64,000 nt of DNA, taken from assembly GCF_964355755.1 (NCBI RefSeq), contig NC_092672.1:10970501-11034500 (forward strand), read 5' to 3'. Of the stretch, positions 34,401-47,000 are shown piece by piece (positions within the stretch are counted from its first letter, which is position 1; every line of letters starts with the position of its first letter). Below the pieces are notes generated by a model. The model ran no database searches and was not told the DNA's origin. It worked only from the letters and a program-made list of their open reading frames with translations. Both the position numbers and the translations under genes were made by a program. The DNA comes from Antedon mediterranea (Eukaryota; Echinodermata; Crinoidea; Comatulida; Antedonidae).

Positions 34401-36173
34401 CTGATCTACAGCAATATATATGGTCATGTATCTTTGTCAACTTATCTGTTACTCTATTTGCAATGTACGTTCTAGAGAAAAAATAAATGATGAATTAATG
34501 TAATAAACTATATAGTATTTAAAAAATGGAATTTATTTTTCCCACACATTTGCTTTGCTGTTGCATGATTTTTTTGTTACAAAAACAATTATAGTGAGTA
34601 CTGCAATTAAAAACAAGGCAATATACATGGCTATAGTCGAGTGCTCAAATTTGAGTTAGTGTTTATGCACTTGTCAATTGTATGACTCACTATACGACCC
34701 CCGGGAGAGGTGCGTCATGGGTGCGTCATTTACAAATAATTACTGACGCAGGGGTGCGTCAAAAAACCTAGATGGTACGTCACATCAATGAACAAGGTGT
34801 GTCAATGTCCGTCACTTTACCACCCACCATATCATAAACAACATGGTCACAGTGTGTCAAAATGGGTGCGTCATGGTCACCTAAAGGTAAGTCACCTTTT
34901 TGACGCACGGGTGCGTCATGGTATTCGAAAGTATGACGCACATCGGACAAATGACGCACCTCTCCCGGGGGTCGTATAGTGGGTCATACAATTGACAAGT
35001 GCATTACTGACCGACCAAACAACCAACATAGTGAGCTGTTTGCAAGTGACTTGAATATGATCTTTGATTGAATTAGAATAAGGACCCAATGGAAAATAAT
35101 TGTTCTTCTAATTCTTATTGAGTCGTTCTGAATCTTTTGTCTTTTTCTTGTACAATGTACAGTTTTAATAATGCATTTGAAATAAAAACAAACACTAAAA
35201 ACAAAGATGTATGTCAGGAAAAACAGATGGTAAAGTAAAAAAACACAACTACTGCGTGGTTACAATCATGATTATGAGATATGATTAACTGACAGTAATA
35301 TAATAATAATAATATTAATATCAAGAAATGCTTTAGGTCGAAAATATATTGTACAGTCGAGGAGCAGCATTTGTATTATTTCATACATTGTAAGGGCGCT
35401 GTTTGTTTCAAGTTAAAATTTGTTGGTGAATTTTGTAGGGATAAAAAAAAATATACTAATATATTAAGTAATATGTATACCCTGTTTGAATGAACTTGTG
35501 CTTTCTTTCATTTTAATGTCTTTTAAAAAATATCATGTTAATTGTAACTTTTTCATTTAAATATACTGATTTCAGTAACTGGCACAGTATGCACCAGGTG
35601 CGGATTTAGGTGGTATCTTGTCTTTTTTTAACACACTCCTAAACTGCCCTTTACAACACGCTTAAATTTGGTGAACTTCTACACACCAAAATACAAACAG
35701 CACACCTACAGCACCCCTGAATGTTTTGAGGAGTGCAATTTGTAGCACACCTATACTTTATTAAATAAGTTAGTTTTAAATATTCCAAAATAATTCATAA
35801 GAATCATACCCAGTTGTGGTTCTTGAGTCAGCCCCAATCACTACACCACCGTCATATTGTACTGCCATGATAGACGTCTGGAAAAAAAAAGTGAATTTAC
35901 TAACTGCTAAAGGCATAGCTAGGGTAGGGCAGGTTATTCCTAAACAGGGATTAGGCCTAGGCTCTGCAAATCGGCACACAGCCCAGGCAGGAGACCGCAC
36001 AGCACCACCAATCAATATCTCGTTTAGTTAGGCCTAGCAATTATATAGTAAAAAAATATATATAACCAGGTATATATTGCTTAGTGTGGGGGATTAATAT
36101 ATACAATGACATTATTACTTACTCCTGTTGATTCTGCCACTCCATACCAATCGGGTTTAGACAAGAATTCCAT
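31463..36173 (-). CDS. PSMB6: 20S proteasome subunit beta-6 (beta1), 6 exons
   Basis: Catalytic beta1 subunit of the 20S proteasome, with caspase-like activity. Exons on the minus strand: 36173-36123, 35877-35810, 34471-34340, 33554-33425, 32089-31945, 31590-31463; 217 residues. The 17-residue propeptide ends AESTG. The next residue, the first codon of exon 2, is the catalytic Thr ([11 protein letters not shown]). Also seen: [35 protein letters not shown], the conserved lysine in [24 protein letters not shown] and the C-terminus [13 protein letters not shown]. Everything needed for self-processing and catalysis is present. The propeptide is shorter than the human one. Confidence 0.97.
32583..32708. 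mobile_element. Palindromic TTAA MITE, copy C (PSMB6 intron)
   Basis: Left end AAGCTCTGTCAACACTATCA, right end TTTTGATAGTGTAGAACTTT. The centre keeps ATGTGATGTGCCCAAATATG. More diverged than copies B and D. Confidence 0.8.
32782..33372. mobile_element. Non-autonomous transposon with GGCCTAA ends (PSMB6 intron)
   Basis: Left end AAGGCCTAA, then an A-run, then GTTTGTTTGCTGTCA. The right end is the inverse, TGACAGCAAACAAAC then a T-run and GTTAGGCCTA. About 590 bp. It carries inside it a one-ended fragment of the TATATTTCGG family (32979-33050). No transposase frame. Confidence 0.7.
32979..33050 (+). mobile_element. Tc1-like transposon end fragment
   Basis: Starts CCGTATATTTCGGTGTATAA after TA and continues GTCGCACTTTTGACACGCAA. 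This matches the left end of the element at 53606 almost base for base. No matching right end is found nearby, so it is truncated or rearranged. Confidence 0.7.
34636..35042. repeat. Short dispersed element, copy split by a transposon
   Basis: The left part (GTGCTCAAATTTGAGTTAGT) and right part (GACCGACCAAACAACCAACA) together match the reverse complement of 17446-17525. They are separated by the 338-bp element at 34666-35003. Confidence 0.75.
34666..35003. mobile_element. Harbinger-type MITE with TTA target duplication
   Basis: Ends TGCACTTGTCAATTGTATGA and the inverted TCATACAATTGACAAGTGCA. The inverted arms extend about 53 bp with one mismatch (through CCCCCGGGAGAGGTGCGTCA). TTA flanks both ends (34663-34665 and 35004-35006). 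The interior is full of GTGCGTCA and TGACGCAC words. The 3-bp TWA duplication is typical of PIF/Harbinger elements; that assignment is inference. Confidence 0.85.
35599..35757. repeat. Dispersed repeat family J, copy 1 (PSMB6 intron)
   Basis: Blocks AACACACTCCTAAACTGCCC, CACACCAAAATACA, AGCACCCCTGAATG and AGGAGTGCAATTTGTAGCAC recur in reverse order and orientation at 40590-40722. Class unknown. Confidence 0.7.
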
Positions 36174-37718
36174 AATTAAAGTATGTTTTTGATGCAGAAT
36201 CACCGGTGACTTGCAGAGTTAGTTGATAGAAAAAATGTGTGCGCGATTAAAAATACGGCCTTAAATTAGTATTTGCGGTTCAACGCGGTACAACTAAAGG
36301 TTAGTGTTCTAGATATTAGCGCGCCATACCATAATAACACACAAAATATATTAAAAGATGTTTATATAATTATAATAATTTGTATTAGGCTATTTCTATA
36401 CTACTCAACTGCAAACACATAAACCAAATTTTTTTATTGGAATGTAATACTATATAGAAAATAAATTTATATTGCGATTGGTTTGGTCGTTTTTATTACT
36501 AAATAGATTCATTGCAAATGTGTTGCCTTGGCTTATACAGTCAAAAAACCGATCTCATAAAAATTGTTGAAATTGGCCCAACCAACCAGTCTTGTTCTTT
36601 TTCTATTAAAATGTTGTAAATCATGTCTTCATAACCCCTCTTATAATACGTACCTGCCCATCAAAAGGAGCAAACATTTAAGGAATACATAGTTTTTTAC
36701 CACCAGCATACCAATTCACAAACCATAAATGCAATGGTGCACATCCATTGTTAAAACTGAGTGGATACCAGGCAATCGTGATGAGAAGCTATAAAAAACA
36801 TGAGGGAGTATCCTCTTGAAAATTATGGGGAAGGATTCCATACCTTGCCATGTGTCAAAATACCCCAGGATCTGAACCAGTGCAAAAAGCTGTTATTGAC
36901 ACACAGTATAGTAACCAACACAACTTTGTTAAAATGAAAGTAGAATTCAGATCAAAAAATTAACCAAGTATCATCAAATATTTATTGAAAAATCATTACT
37001 GAAGACTGAAATACAGAAATCCACTGAAAACAGCCAAAAGCACAAAAGAATAAATACTCAAGCACTCAAAACAAATTAAGTGTAATTAATTCAAACATTT
37101 TATATCAATTAATATTTACAAACAAGATTGAAAGAAAATGTGCTGTTATACAACATTGAATAAATTATACATATTTTAAATATAAATTTAATGGAAGACC
37201 TGCAGTAAAACATACCATTCAAAAATGGGAAAATTACTAAGACAAAACTATCCTTCCTATAAAATAAAAATCAATTAAAATAATGGTAAAACAAGTGAAA
37301 AAAACATTATTTTTAAATAACCGAATTAATACTTTTAAAGTAACTATTATGGGAAAAGCAGTGAAAAGAATTTCTACAAGTGCCAAATGTTCAGGACTAT
37401 AGAACAGGGAGTTGTAAAATACAACTCCCTGTATAGAATATAATATTTTTTAAACATGACAATGGTCAAATTTTTGAGTGTGTGCTTGTTACAAGTACAG
37501 TATTTGGAGTATTTTATTTTAATGATATTTGGTTAAAAATAAAAAATGTTAAATATTTGAAGGTAATTTTTGGAGTTGAATCCTTACGAACAAAATGGAA
37601 GGCTACAGTCCTGGTGTTGTGGTAAGAAAAAAGGGACTGTGTTATTTACATTGAATATCATTATCTGGTGTTAAGTATCTGGTAACAATGTGAAAACTTG
37701 TGTGAATACACCAGTAAT
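36174..37718. other. PSMB6 upstream region and 3' flank of the zinc-finger gene
   Basis: The first bases left of 36173 on the minus strand are the PSMB6 promoter side; no TATA box was seen. The rest is AT-rich with no gene. It includes a short perfect hairpin at 37404-37432. Confidence 0.45.
37404..37432. repeat. 13-bp perfect hairpin, 3-nt loop
   Basis: ACAGGGAGTTGTA (37404-37416), AAA loop, TACAACTCCCTGT (37420-37432). It lies about 660 bases beyond the stop of the zinc-finger gene and may be in its 3' UTR. Confidence 0.85.
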
Positions 37719-38043
37719 TTAAATGTTTCACACCACAATTTTGCTTTTGAACTTTAACCCTATGCCAGGTCATTTAAATGTTTCACCCACAATTCTGCTT
37801 TTGAACTTTAACCCTATGCCAGGTCATTTAAATGTTTACACCCACAATTCTGCTTTTGAACTTTAACCCTATGCCAGGTCATTTAAATGTTTCACTCCCA
37901 ATTCTGCTTTTGAACTTTAACCCCATGCCAGGTTATCTAAATGTTTCATCCCAATTCTGCTTTTGAACTTTAATGCCATGCCAGGTCATTTAAATGTTTC
38001 AACCCACAATTCTGCTTTTGAACTTTAACCCCATGCCAGGTCA
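37719..38043. repeat. 54-bp minisatellite, six copies, in the 3' UTR of the zinc-finger gene
   Basis: The unit is about 53-55 bp: TTTAAATGTTTCACCCACAA, TTCTGCTTTTGAACTTTAAC, CCTATGCCAGGTCA. Six copies with a few substitutions and one-base indels. The array starts 50 bases beyond the stop codon at 38093. Confidence 0.95.
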
Positions 38044-38092
38044 TTCATTACCAATACATATTTTAATAGTTCTTATTTTTAGTTATAAATGT

Positions 38093-41000
38093 TTATATAT
38101 CAGTAGCAATTGCTTCTTCACTTTGTACTATTCCTCCTTTTTCTTCGCTCAACATCTGACGATCGACAATAAGTTGACCCTCGGCCAATTCTCCATCAAT
38201 CACTATGTGACCTTCCTCATTTACTTGACCTTCAACCACCTGACCATCAATAACTATTTGACCCCTGCGCAATTCATCCTCTGTGACAATGTGTGCATTT
38301 GCAATGTCGCTATTGGAAACTATTTTACCATCGGAAACAATATGGTTGTTGCTTATGATCTGGCCAGTTTGGTCCTCAGCAACAACTTGTTTAATAAATG
38401 TTCCATCATTTAAGACATATTGGCCATCCTCGACAGAGACTAACTGTTGCTCAGTTGTTGCTGTGAGATCTCCTTCTGCAACCATTTGTACCATTTCACC
38501 AGATTCAGCAAGTCCTTCATTGGTCAACATGATAGTGCTACCATCGGTGGACGCCATTTGTGGGATGTAAGAAACATCACCACCTTGTGACATCACTTTC
38601 ATCATGACAATGCTACCATCTTCAGCCTGCTCAATAGATACTGGTACCATGGTCTCTGTACCATCTGCACCGGCCTGTTGCAAGATAACCTGGGCGCTTT
38701 CATTGGCCAATTGTTGCAGGACCATAGCGGCATTATCTTGCAGTGTAATCTGCGTGGGTGTACCATCCTGCCTCATCAGGTCCTCCTGTTCGTTAGCCGC
38801 TTGTAATAACAATTTAGTAGTCTCAGGTGATGCCTGTGTAAGGTTGCTGTCAAGAGCCACTTGGGCATGCACTGCCGCCTGCTGTAGTACGTCGGAGGCG
38901 GACGAGGGCGCTGGTATCTGCATACTTGCTTGGTCTTGCTCCGTGATATTGCTGTTTGGTTCTAACAGTGACGTGTCCACAGGTTGCATTATTTCCAGAA
39001 CCTGTTGTTGATTTCCCCCTGCTGTCTGGAAACTCTAAAAAATAATTAATCATCAAAGTTTTAGATATCAATCAACTGCATTTAATCATCATAATAAAGT
39101 CATTATTAAAGGTCTGACTAGTAGCATACATCAAACGGTTGTTGGAATACGCAGCAAGATTGACATAAACCTTTAAACCAGTGAACATATTCCAATAAAA
39201 CCATATTCTACCTGTGTTGCTTGCACATAGGTTTCTGTTGATGGGAGAGATGTGACAATCTGCTGCCCTCTATTTGTGACAATCTGTACAGGAATATCCT
39301 GATGTACTTGGTTCTGGATGTTCTCCAATGCGGCCATTGCTTCTGCTGATGATGATGTGCTTTCCAGAAGTGTCGGGTCAGGTTCTATCACCACAGTTAC
39401 ATTCTGACCTTGGATTTTAACTGGTTTTTCCATTGGCCATGGCACCTGGGAAACAAGAAGCATTGTTATTTCTCTAGTCCATCACAAGATAACATAACCG
39501 AATTGAATGCTTAATTATGTTTTTTAATTATGTTTTTTCCCTTGTCTACAACATTTTACCTTCTTGATGTAATTTTAATATATTTATACTGTAAAAAATG
39601 TAACATTTCAGCCTTTGTCTGCCTGTGTATTTTGTCTGTATACGAGTGATATCAGTGATTATTAAAGGTACACTAATATCATTAACATATTTCATAATCA
39701 TAATCTACTTTATTGAATTCTTTTAAATAAATTATAAAACAATAAAATCATGATTTTATGTTAATCTAATGAGCTTTTTTTTTAGATTAGCTAAAAAATG
39801 AATGGTGTGGTTCTTCGTGATATTTTAGGTCATCACTTTTATACACAAAATAATGTTTTTTAATAGATATATTTTCATCACTTCGCTGTTGCCTAGTTGG
39901 CTCTCTATAGGTTCTATTATCTCTTTTACAACTTAATACTTCTACAACAACTTTTTACTTGTTTTTAATTATTTATTTATATATGTTTTGTATGTTATGC
40001 GAGTGTCATGAATTTCCACAAGGAGCAAATAAATCTGAATCGAATATATTTACTTTTGAGAATTATTAATTCGTCCATGAATATTTTATTTTGTTTGCAT
40101 TAAAATAGCCTCAATGGCTTTAGTTTTTCTTACCTTTATTGTGACCGTTTCCTCCAAAGAAGGGGCTATTTCCATCACTTCTCCTCGACTGTGATGTTTC
40201 TTCTCGTGACCTTTTAAATAATCACTCCTTGTAAAGCAGTTGCTACAGTAACGACAACGATATAGTTTCGCACCTTTAAAGAAAACAAAAATTAACAGAA
40301 ATTGAAAGAAACATGTAATTACTTAAACCAGGGAGATCTCACTGCTTAAACCACTACCACCAAAGAGTGATGGTGTTATGATAAGGGAATCAGATTAGCA
40401 TGTGATAGGCAGGAGTCTATATTGCCTATATATAGCCTGTGTTATATTGATTGTATCTTTTATAGACAAGATGTTTTACTCTCATTGTATGAGGTCGATG
40501 GCCTCATACCATGCACATTTAAAAAACTTTGTACACTATTTGAAAAGGGTGTGCTGATCTCAGGCCTTGTCTTTTTAAAATTGTAGGTACGGTGTGCTAC
40601 AAATTGCACTCCTTAATACATTCAGGGGTGCTGTAGGTGTGCCGCATGCTGTATTTTGGTGTGTAGAAATTTACCAAATTTAAGTCTGTTGTAAATCACA
40701 CTCCTCAAGGGCAGTTTGAGAGTGTGTTAGGTGAGTGATCACACTCGCTCACCTCAAAAGAAAAGGCCTGGATCAGGCTACCATGGGTGTATAGAGGGCC
40801 TAATTCAATTTTCCTCAGTTTCCAGTTAAGCCTGAGGACAATAATATTACCTTTGCCTTAATTTCTATTTCATTCAAGAACAATTTATTTGAAACGGCCA
40901 AAACATATGATAGGAAATTCTCTGCGCTTGTAGTAGAGAGGTTAAAAAATAGGTTAAGTAAATAATTCAGAATTGAAACACATTATTCGATTACAAATAA

Positions 41001-44000
41001 TCAGTTTTTACCTGTATGAAATATCAAATGTCGTTTGAAGTCGATTACTGCAATGAATCGTTTGTTACAACCAGGTTTCGGACACATGTAAGGGGCATCG
41101 TTTCTGTGCCTACGCTCATGGTAAGATCGCGAACTTCTTCGACTAAATGTCTGTGGACAGAATCGACACTGGAGCTTGTCTCGTCCAGCTGAAAAATATT
41201 AATGTTGAAGAATTATTACTTTATTTTCTTTGTTACATATATTAGGTTAGCTGATTGGTTTAAAGTTTGAGGATTTTAAAAAGCTTTCCATCTCTGGAGT
41301 AGCTTATTACCATAAATATAAAAACAATATGTATATAATACAGAAGTATATTAAGCCATTTAGGTCATGTTTGCTTTATTATTTATTTGCATCTTTCTCT
41401 GGAATTTTGAATGTTACACATCATCTTCACCAAAATTATAAAATATTGTTTTAATAAAGATAAGATAATAAGATTGATAAAGAACACATATCCACAAAGT
41501 GCTTAAAGAGCTTTAAGCAAGGTGCTTTAATAACAAGAAACTACCATATAAATAAATAATAAAATCATATATAAATATAAATTATGGAGATCCACTGATG
41601 AAACATAAACTTAAAGTATGGTTTATATAGTCCCTATCTGAGAAGACTTGTTCTGGCACAACCAGAACCATGAGTGAGTCGGCCTCGAACTCATGCCGAT
41701 ATTGTTGGCTCTTTAGGTATGGTTAACGGCGCCGTAACCGCTCAACCATTTAACTTACTTCCTTTCTATTTTTAAAAACAAATTCAATTATGGTATTATG
41801 GATATTTTGTTGGTAATTAATGTAACTTTGTGGATATAAAGTTTGCTGTACACCACAGTTCTGGACGAATCGATCAACATAGTTTGATCGTCCTCAAAAC
41901 TTTATTACAATAATTAATGTATTTTAACAAGAAAAATTAATCAACAATCTAAGTACAATGAAATTTATAAAATAAATGAATTAAACACATCAATTAATTA
42001 ATAACTTACGAAAATTGATAACATACAAACAACCTGTTATGTGTCTGGTCTTGGGTGATCACAATAGAACGAGGACACAGAAATTGTAATAATAATGTAA
42101 ATATATCATAAATACTGAGAATATATAATGATTGTGGGTATTCACCTTTGAATAGGATCAGTCAGTAAGCCACGCTTTTAGCAACACACATCTAAACAAT
42201 CCTGAATTACTTATACACAGCTTGGTGACTCAATGTGATGAGTTGAGAAGCTGATGGATAGCATTAGTACATGATGGCATAGTATTATCATTATCAACTG
42301 TGTCTTTCATTTCAATTGGTCAGAAAGATACTCAGTAAAGTGAAACCAAAATGACGAACTTTTGATTAGTTTTTATTAGGCTTTCTATCATTTCTTTTTT
42401 TAGTCGCTTTACTTCAATTCTTTCTTCACATTTAATATTTATTCAACTTTTATAACTTTACAATTACAATATGTAATTGATGGCAGGGATCAATTTTGTT
42501 TTTGCAGGACCTTTTTTACATAAAACATACAAAAACACAACATAAATAAAATAAAAATGAGAAAGAAACGTCATATCCTATATACATTTTAGTGTTGTTC
42601 ATCAGCATAAAGCAATAAATATTTATTTATTTATGTTTATTTATACACTTATTTAACAAAGATAAAAACAGAAAGCAACCCATTCAAATGAGAATACTGT
42701 TTGAGGCAGGACTTGCAGTAATCTTAACATTGTGTGGCCCTCTTATTAGTTTAACTTGCCCACATTCAATTTTTTATGTTTTTCTATAGCAATTTCTAGA
42801 TTTTGAACTTTAATAAATGGAGTTATATTTCAAACAATTCATTTATTACAGTAGTAACAAATAATTTAATGGTACGGCTATGAGCGCTCACTGGCTAAAC
42901 CCAGGTGCACCAGATCTTACGGGGACCTCTGAGCAGTTTCCAGAGGAAAAAACAGGCATTAAAATATGACGAAAAAGGCTAAAACCACCTGAGGCCGCCA
43001 GCGTTAGAGTGTAATATTACTCAAATAGCAGTTTATCTATAGCCACAGCCATAATTTTAACAAACACATTCAAATTCAAAGTAAATCCTTAAATCTCTGG
43101 ACATGCTAATGGTCGAGATTATCAGGATTGGTTAAACAAATTTTGTTTTGGTTTAAATTAAAGCTTTGCATAATGATTTTTTTACATGCAGCATACAATA
43201 TGTGATTATGCAGATTCTGGGCAAAATAATGACATACAGTACTATTCATTTAGAGACTAGTAAGTTGTGACCCTATTCACCATTCACACTTTGGGTATGG
43301 AAAACATTTGCTCATAAAATTGATTACTGTACAATTTAAAGGAAATACTGTACTTAAAATATGTATGGAGTTGAAATACTTAATATTTAAGGAAAATATC
43401 TCACTTAAGTATAATTGGTGAATACAGCCACTGTACACTATGTGAATAATGATATTCCTGACACTTAAGATTAATTTAATGTGACCAATGAACTAAATGT
43501 AATTTTATGAAATATAAATGTCTTTGATTAGCATATTAGACAAACTAAATTTAAATTTATCTAACATTTAACAATTTTATCCTGGAAAACCAGTTTTTTT
43601 GGTGTGTATTTTTATGGTAATAAAGAATAAGAAAAGGAAAGATATAGATCTTAAATGATATAAATTATGATTATAAAATATATAATTATGGAAATGAGAT
43701 AACGGTCGGCAATATTCACGAATGAGAGAAAAAAGGAATTATTCATTGCTTTTAAATATTAATTATCAATTCATTTAAAGTACAATATCGTCAATTGTCA
43801 ACATTTATTATTTATTTCGGTTTCAATGTGGCGATAGTTTAATTTAACAGCGACTTTTACAGTAAGTAAAATAAATAGAGTTTCAATGGCCATCTGTATA
43901 CTATTACTAGTTGATAAATACTGTATTATAATTAGAAAACCTACACTCACATAGTTTACTTGTTAATTATTTTCGAGTTACACCAAATGAGGTATTATAG

Positions 44001-47000
44001 ACGGTGATTTAAAAAAGGACTATGGCTCTTTCTTAACAATGGCCGCTGATTCTGTTAAAAAATATTATAAAATAGATAGATCTTATTCAACGAAAACAAT
44101 ATCAGAAGATAGCTTTTGTTAAAGCATAGTATGATTTCTATTTTTGCATATGAGGATCGTAAGACTAGCCCAAATTGATAGCTCAACCTGTATACAGTAC
44201 AGTAGTAGTGTGTTACTGTGTAGGGGGGCTGGACTTCAAACTGGTGTGTTAATCACATTTTTAATAATAAAGTAGCTTTCTACCTAGCAGCCAAACTGTG
44301 AATACACAATTAAACACTAGTGTCTCTAACAACTTACAAATTCAAAGAGACAGTTAAACAGTCAGCATTAGTGTTGGCTTTTGACTTCTAAATTATTCAA
44401 TATTTGATTTGATCAGATTACAAAATTCACATTAATCAAAATTAAATTAATAAACAAAAAACTACATAAGCTTGATACTTGATAGGCAAAAGTAATTGTT
44501 ATTTAAGATTAATATTTTATTAATCAATTCATATTGATGTTTTATAATTCTTTTTTACTTAAAATAGATTTGTTTTGTATCTCCCTCATTTTGTGAATAT
44601 TGAATTGAATACACCATATTTATTGCACATAAACTACAAGTCACATATCATCATACGATAATTTTTTTTTTAAAGTAGAGCACTTAACATACGCATACGC
44701 ACTTTTTAATTTAGAGCATGTTTTATTGCATGTCATATTTTCAATCAGAGTTACTAAACAAAAATAAAAAAGTTTTAAATATTGCACGAATTAAAACTCT
44801 GAAAAAAGCAAGTTTATTTAGCTATTTCAGAGTTACAAATACACAAAACGGTAAAAATAAAAAGGTTTAAAATGTGGCACTAATTAAAACTCTGATAGCA
44901 TGGATATCCTAAATATAAATGCCCCCCTGTATATAAATAAAGCCTTACCAAATAAACGCCCAATGAATACGGTGTAAAATGTGTAAAAATTACATTGAAA
45001 CATTTCTAATCTATTTCATTAATGCATTTATTTTTGTAATCTAAACTGAATAAGATGGTAGGCTACTACAGTATTTGAAATTTGATCATATGATACATAT
45101 TAACAGACCTTGTCAAGTGTGCAACAAGATGTTTAAATCAATAATTTTGAATTTCAAGAGCAACAATATGTGAAATATAATCCTGTAGGTTATTAAATAA
45201 TGTCAATCATTTTGGCTTATAGAATAATCAATGTATAATGATGAAATATTATGATTTCAGAATCTTGAAATGATTTTAACAATACTTTGAATGACTTCCT
45301 CATTTTAAAAACATTGGCTTCATTTTGAGATTGCTTTGCCAACTTTCCCTTTGAGATGAAATTTTCCCTTGGGATACTTTTCAAGGTTATTAAAAATAAT
45401 TTTTAAGAGAAAATTATTATAAAAATTGTATTGATATCCTGGATGAATAATACAGAACCTGGGCTAAATTTAAAATGTATGAAAAACTTGGACTGTGCTT
45501 AACGCCATTCAATAACAAATGCTCACGTCGTGTGAACATCTTGGTGTGGATTACCTTACGACTTGCATAAGTCACGCCATTCTTACGCCATACATTTGAA
45601 CGTACCCTATATCTCTGCCTGAACATTTTAGTCAGAAATAATACTAAGAAAAGACATTATTTTAAGGTATACACTGCCACAAGTTGATAATATTAATAGT
45701 GGATGATAAAAATAAAACTTACTTTTTTCAAAAAAACAATTCAATTTAAATATAAAAATAAAGTTAAATACAAAAATATTCAAACACTATCATCATCTTT
45801 AAGAAGATAGAAACAAATCTGTGTGTAAAATATGTGTAATTTAAAATACTAACCTATGTACTGTATGCAACAACTTTAAAATGTAAGGAAATTTAGGTGT
45901 ACTATCCACAATTATAAATCTCTAACTGAAAGAACTATATATTTTTAAAATTATTTAATACAGACCTACATTCATATCAATAACAGCTGTCATCCAAAAG
46001 CATCAAAAGGTGTCTGGATTATTCTATAAACTAAAGACTGCAATAAAATATTGAAATAAAATCTAAAGGGACAAAAGCATCTACAATAGAAAAATATCTA
46101 AACTGAAGAATTGTAATAAAATATATTTTTCAACACACAGCTTTGAAATGTTCTTGTAAAAGCAAAGATATCTGTATTATCCACAAACAGAAAAATCTCT
46201 AAACTACTAAGAACAGTAATAAAATCCATTTGTTACCGTATAAAACAGCTTGAAAGGTATCTTTTATAATCCACAAAATGGAGAAATCTAAACTAAAGTT
46301 CACTGTAATAAAATGTACGTTTAATGACCTCTTTGCTCACCACAGCATTAACAGTGTACAATGCTATTGGTAGAAAACATCTTTTTCTAGTAATCTCAAC
46401 AAAATAAACTATGATAAATAATGCATGTTCGCAGATGAATGAAATCAATAACTAACATTAACATACCTTAGTTTGTCACAGTCACAGATATTAATATTTA
46501 AATTACAGAGAAATAAACCTCATTAGTACATCTATTGGATTGTATTATATCTTGTGGTCAAAGAAGGTACAAGGTTAAAATATATTACTATAAACAGTAA
46601 TGATATTTTCTGACAAATAGCTAGAGTATACAGCTGCAGCACTAAGAATGTTTTTAATGATTTAGATTTTCAAATTCAACTTTCAATTAAAAAATAGCAT
46701 ATCATATCTTAAAGCACACTGTAGTGTATAGAATATGGGCAGATTAATTTATTTTTTTTTAAGCATACTGAAGAGACCAATGAATATTAAAAATAAAGTA
46801 AACAAATTGACTTGAGGATGGAAAAAATTAAAACATTGAGATTCTCTGGGACATGTACTAAAATATTCGTAACAGAACTAACAACCTTTCTTAATATTCT
46901 ACTGAGTTAGTATGTTTTACTATAGGTGGTCTATCTCTACTTGCAACAAAAATGTTTTTTCTCTGAACTAAAAATACTACGGGGAACCAATTTGGTGGAA

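Noticed and set aside
38283-39011. Plus-strand frames opposite the last zinc-finger exon
   Set aside because: Antisense shadows of a strongly coding exon; Cys- and Ser-rich translation is a by-product of its codon pattern.
41640-41750. Possible functional tRNA-Leu gene
   Set aside because: A- and B-box-like words are present but no acceptor or anticodon stem pairs. Treated as a SINE head.
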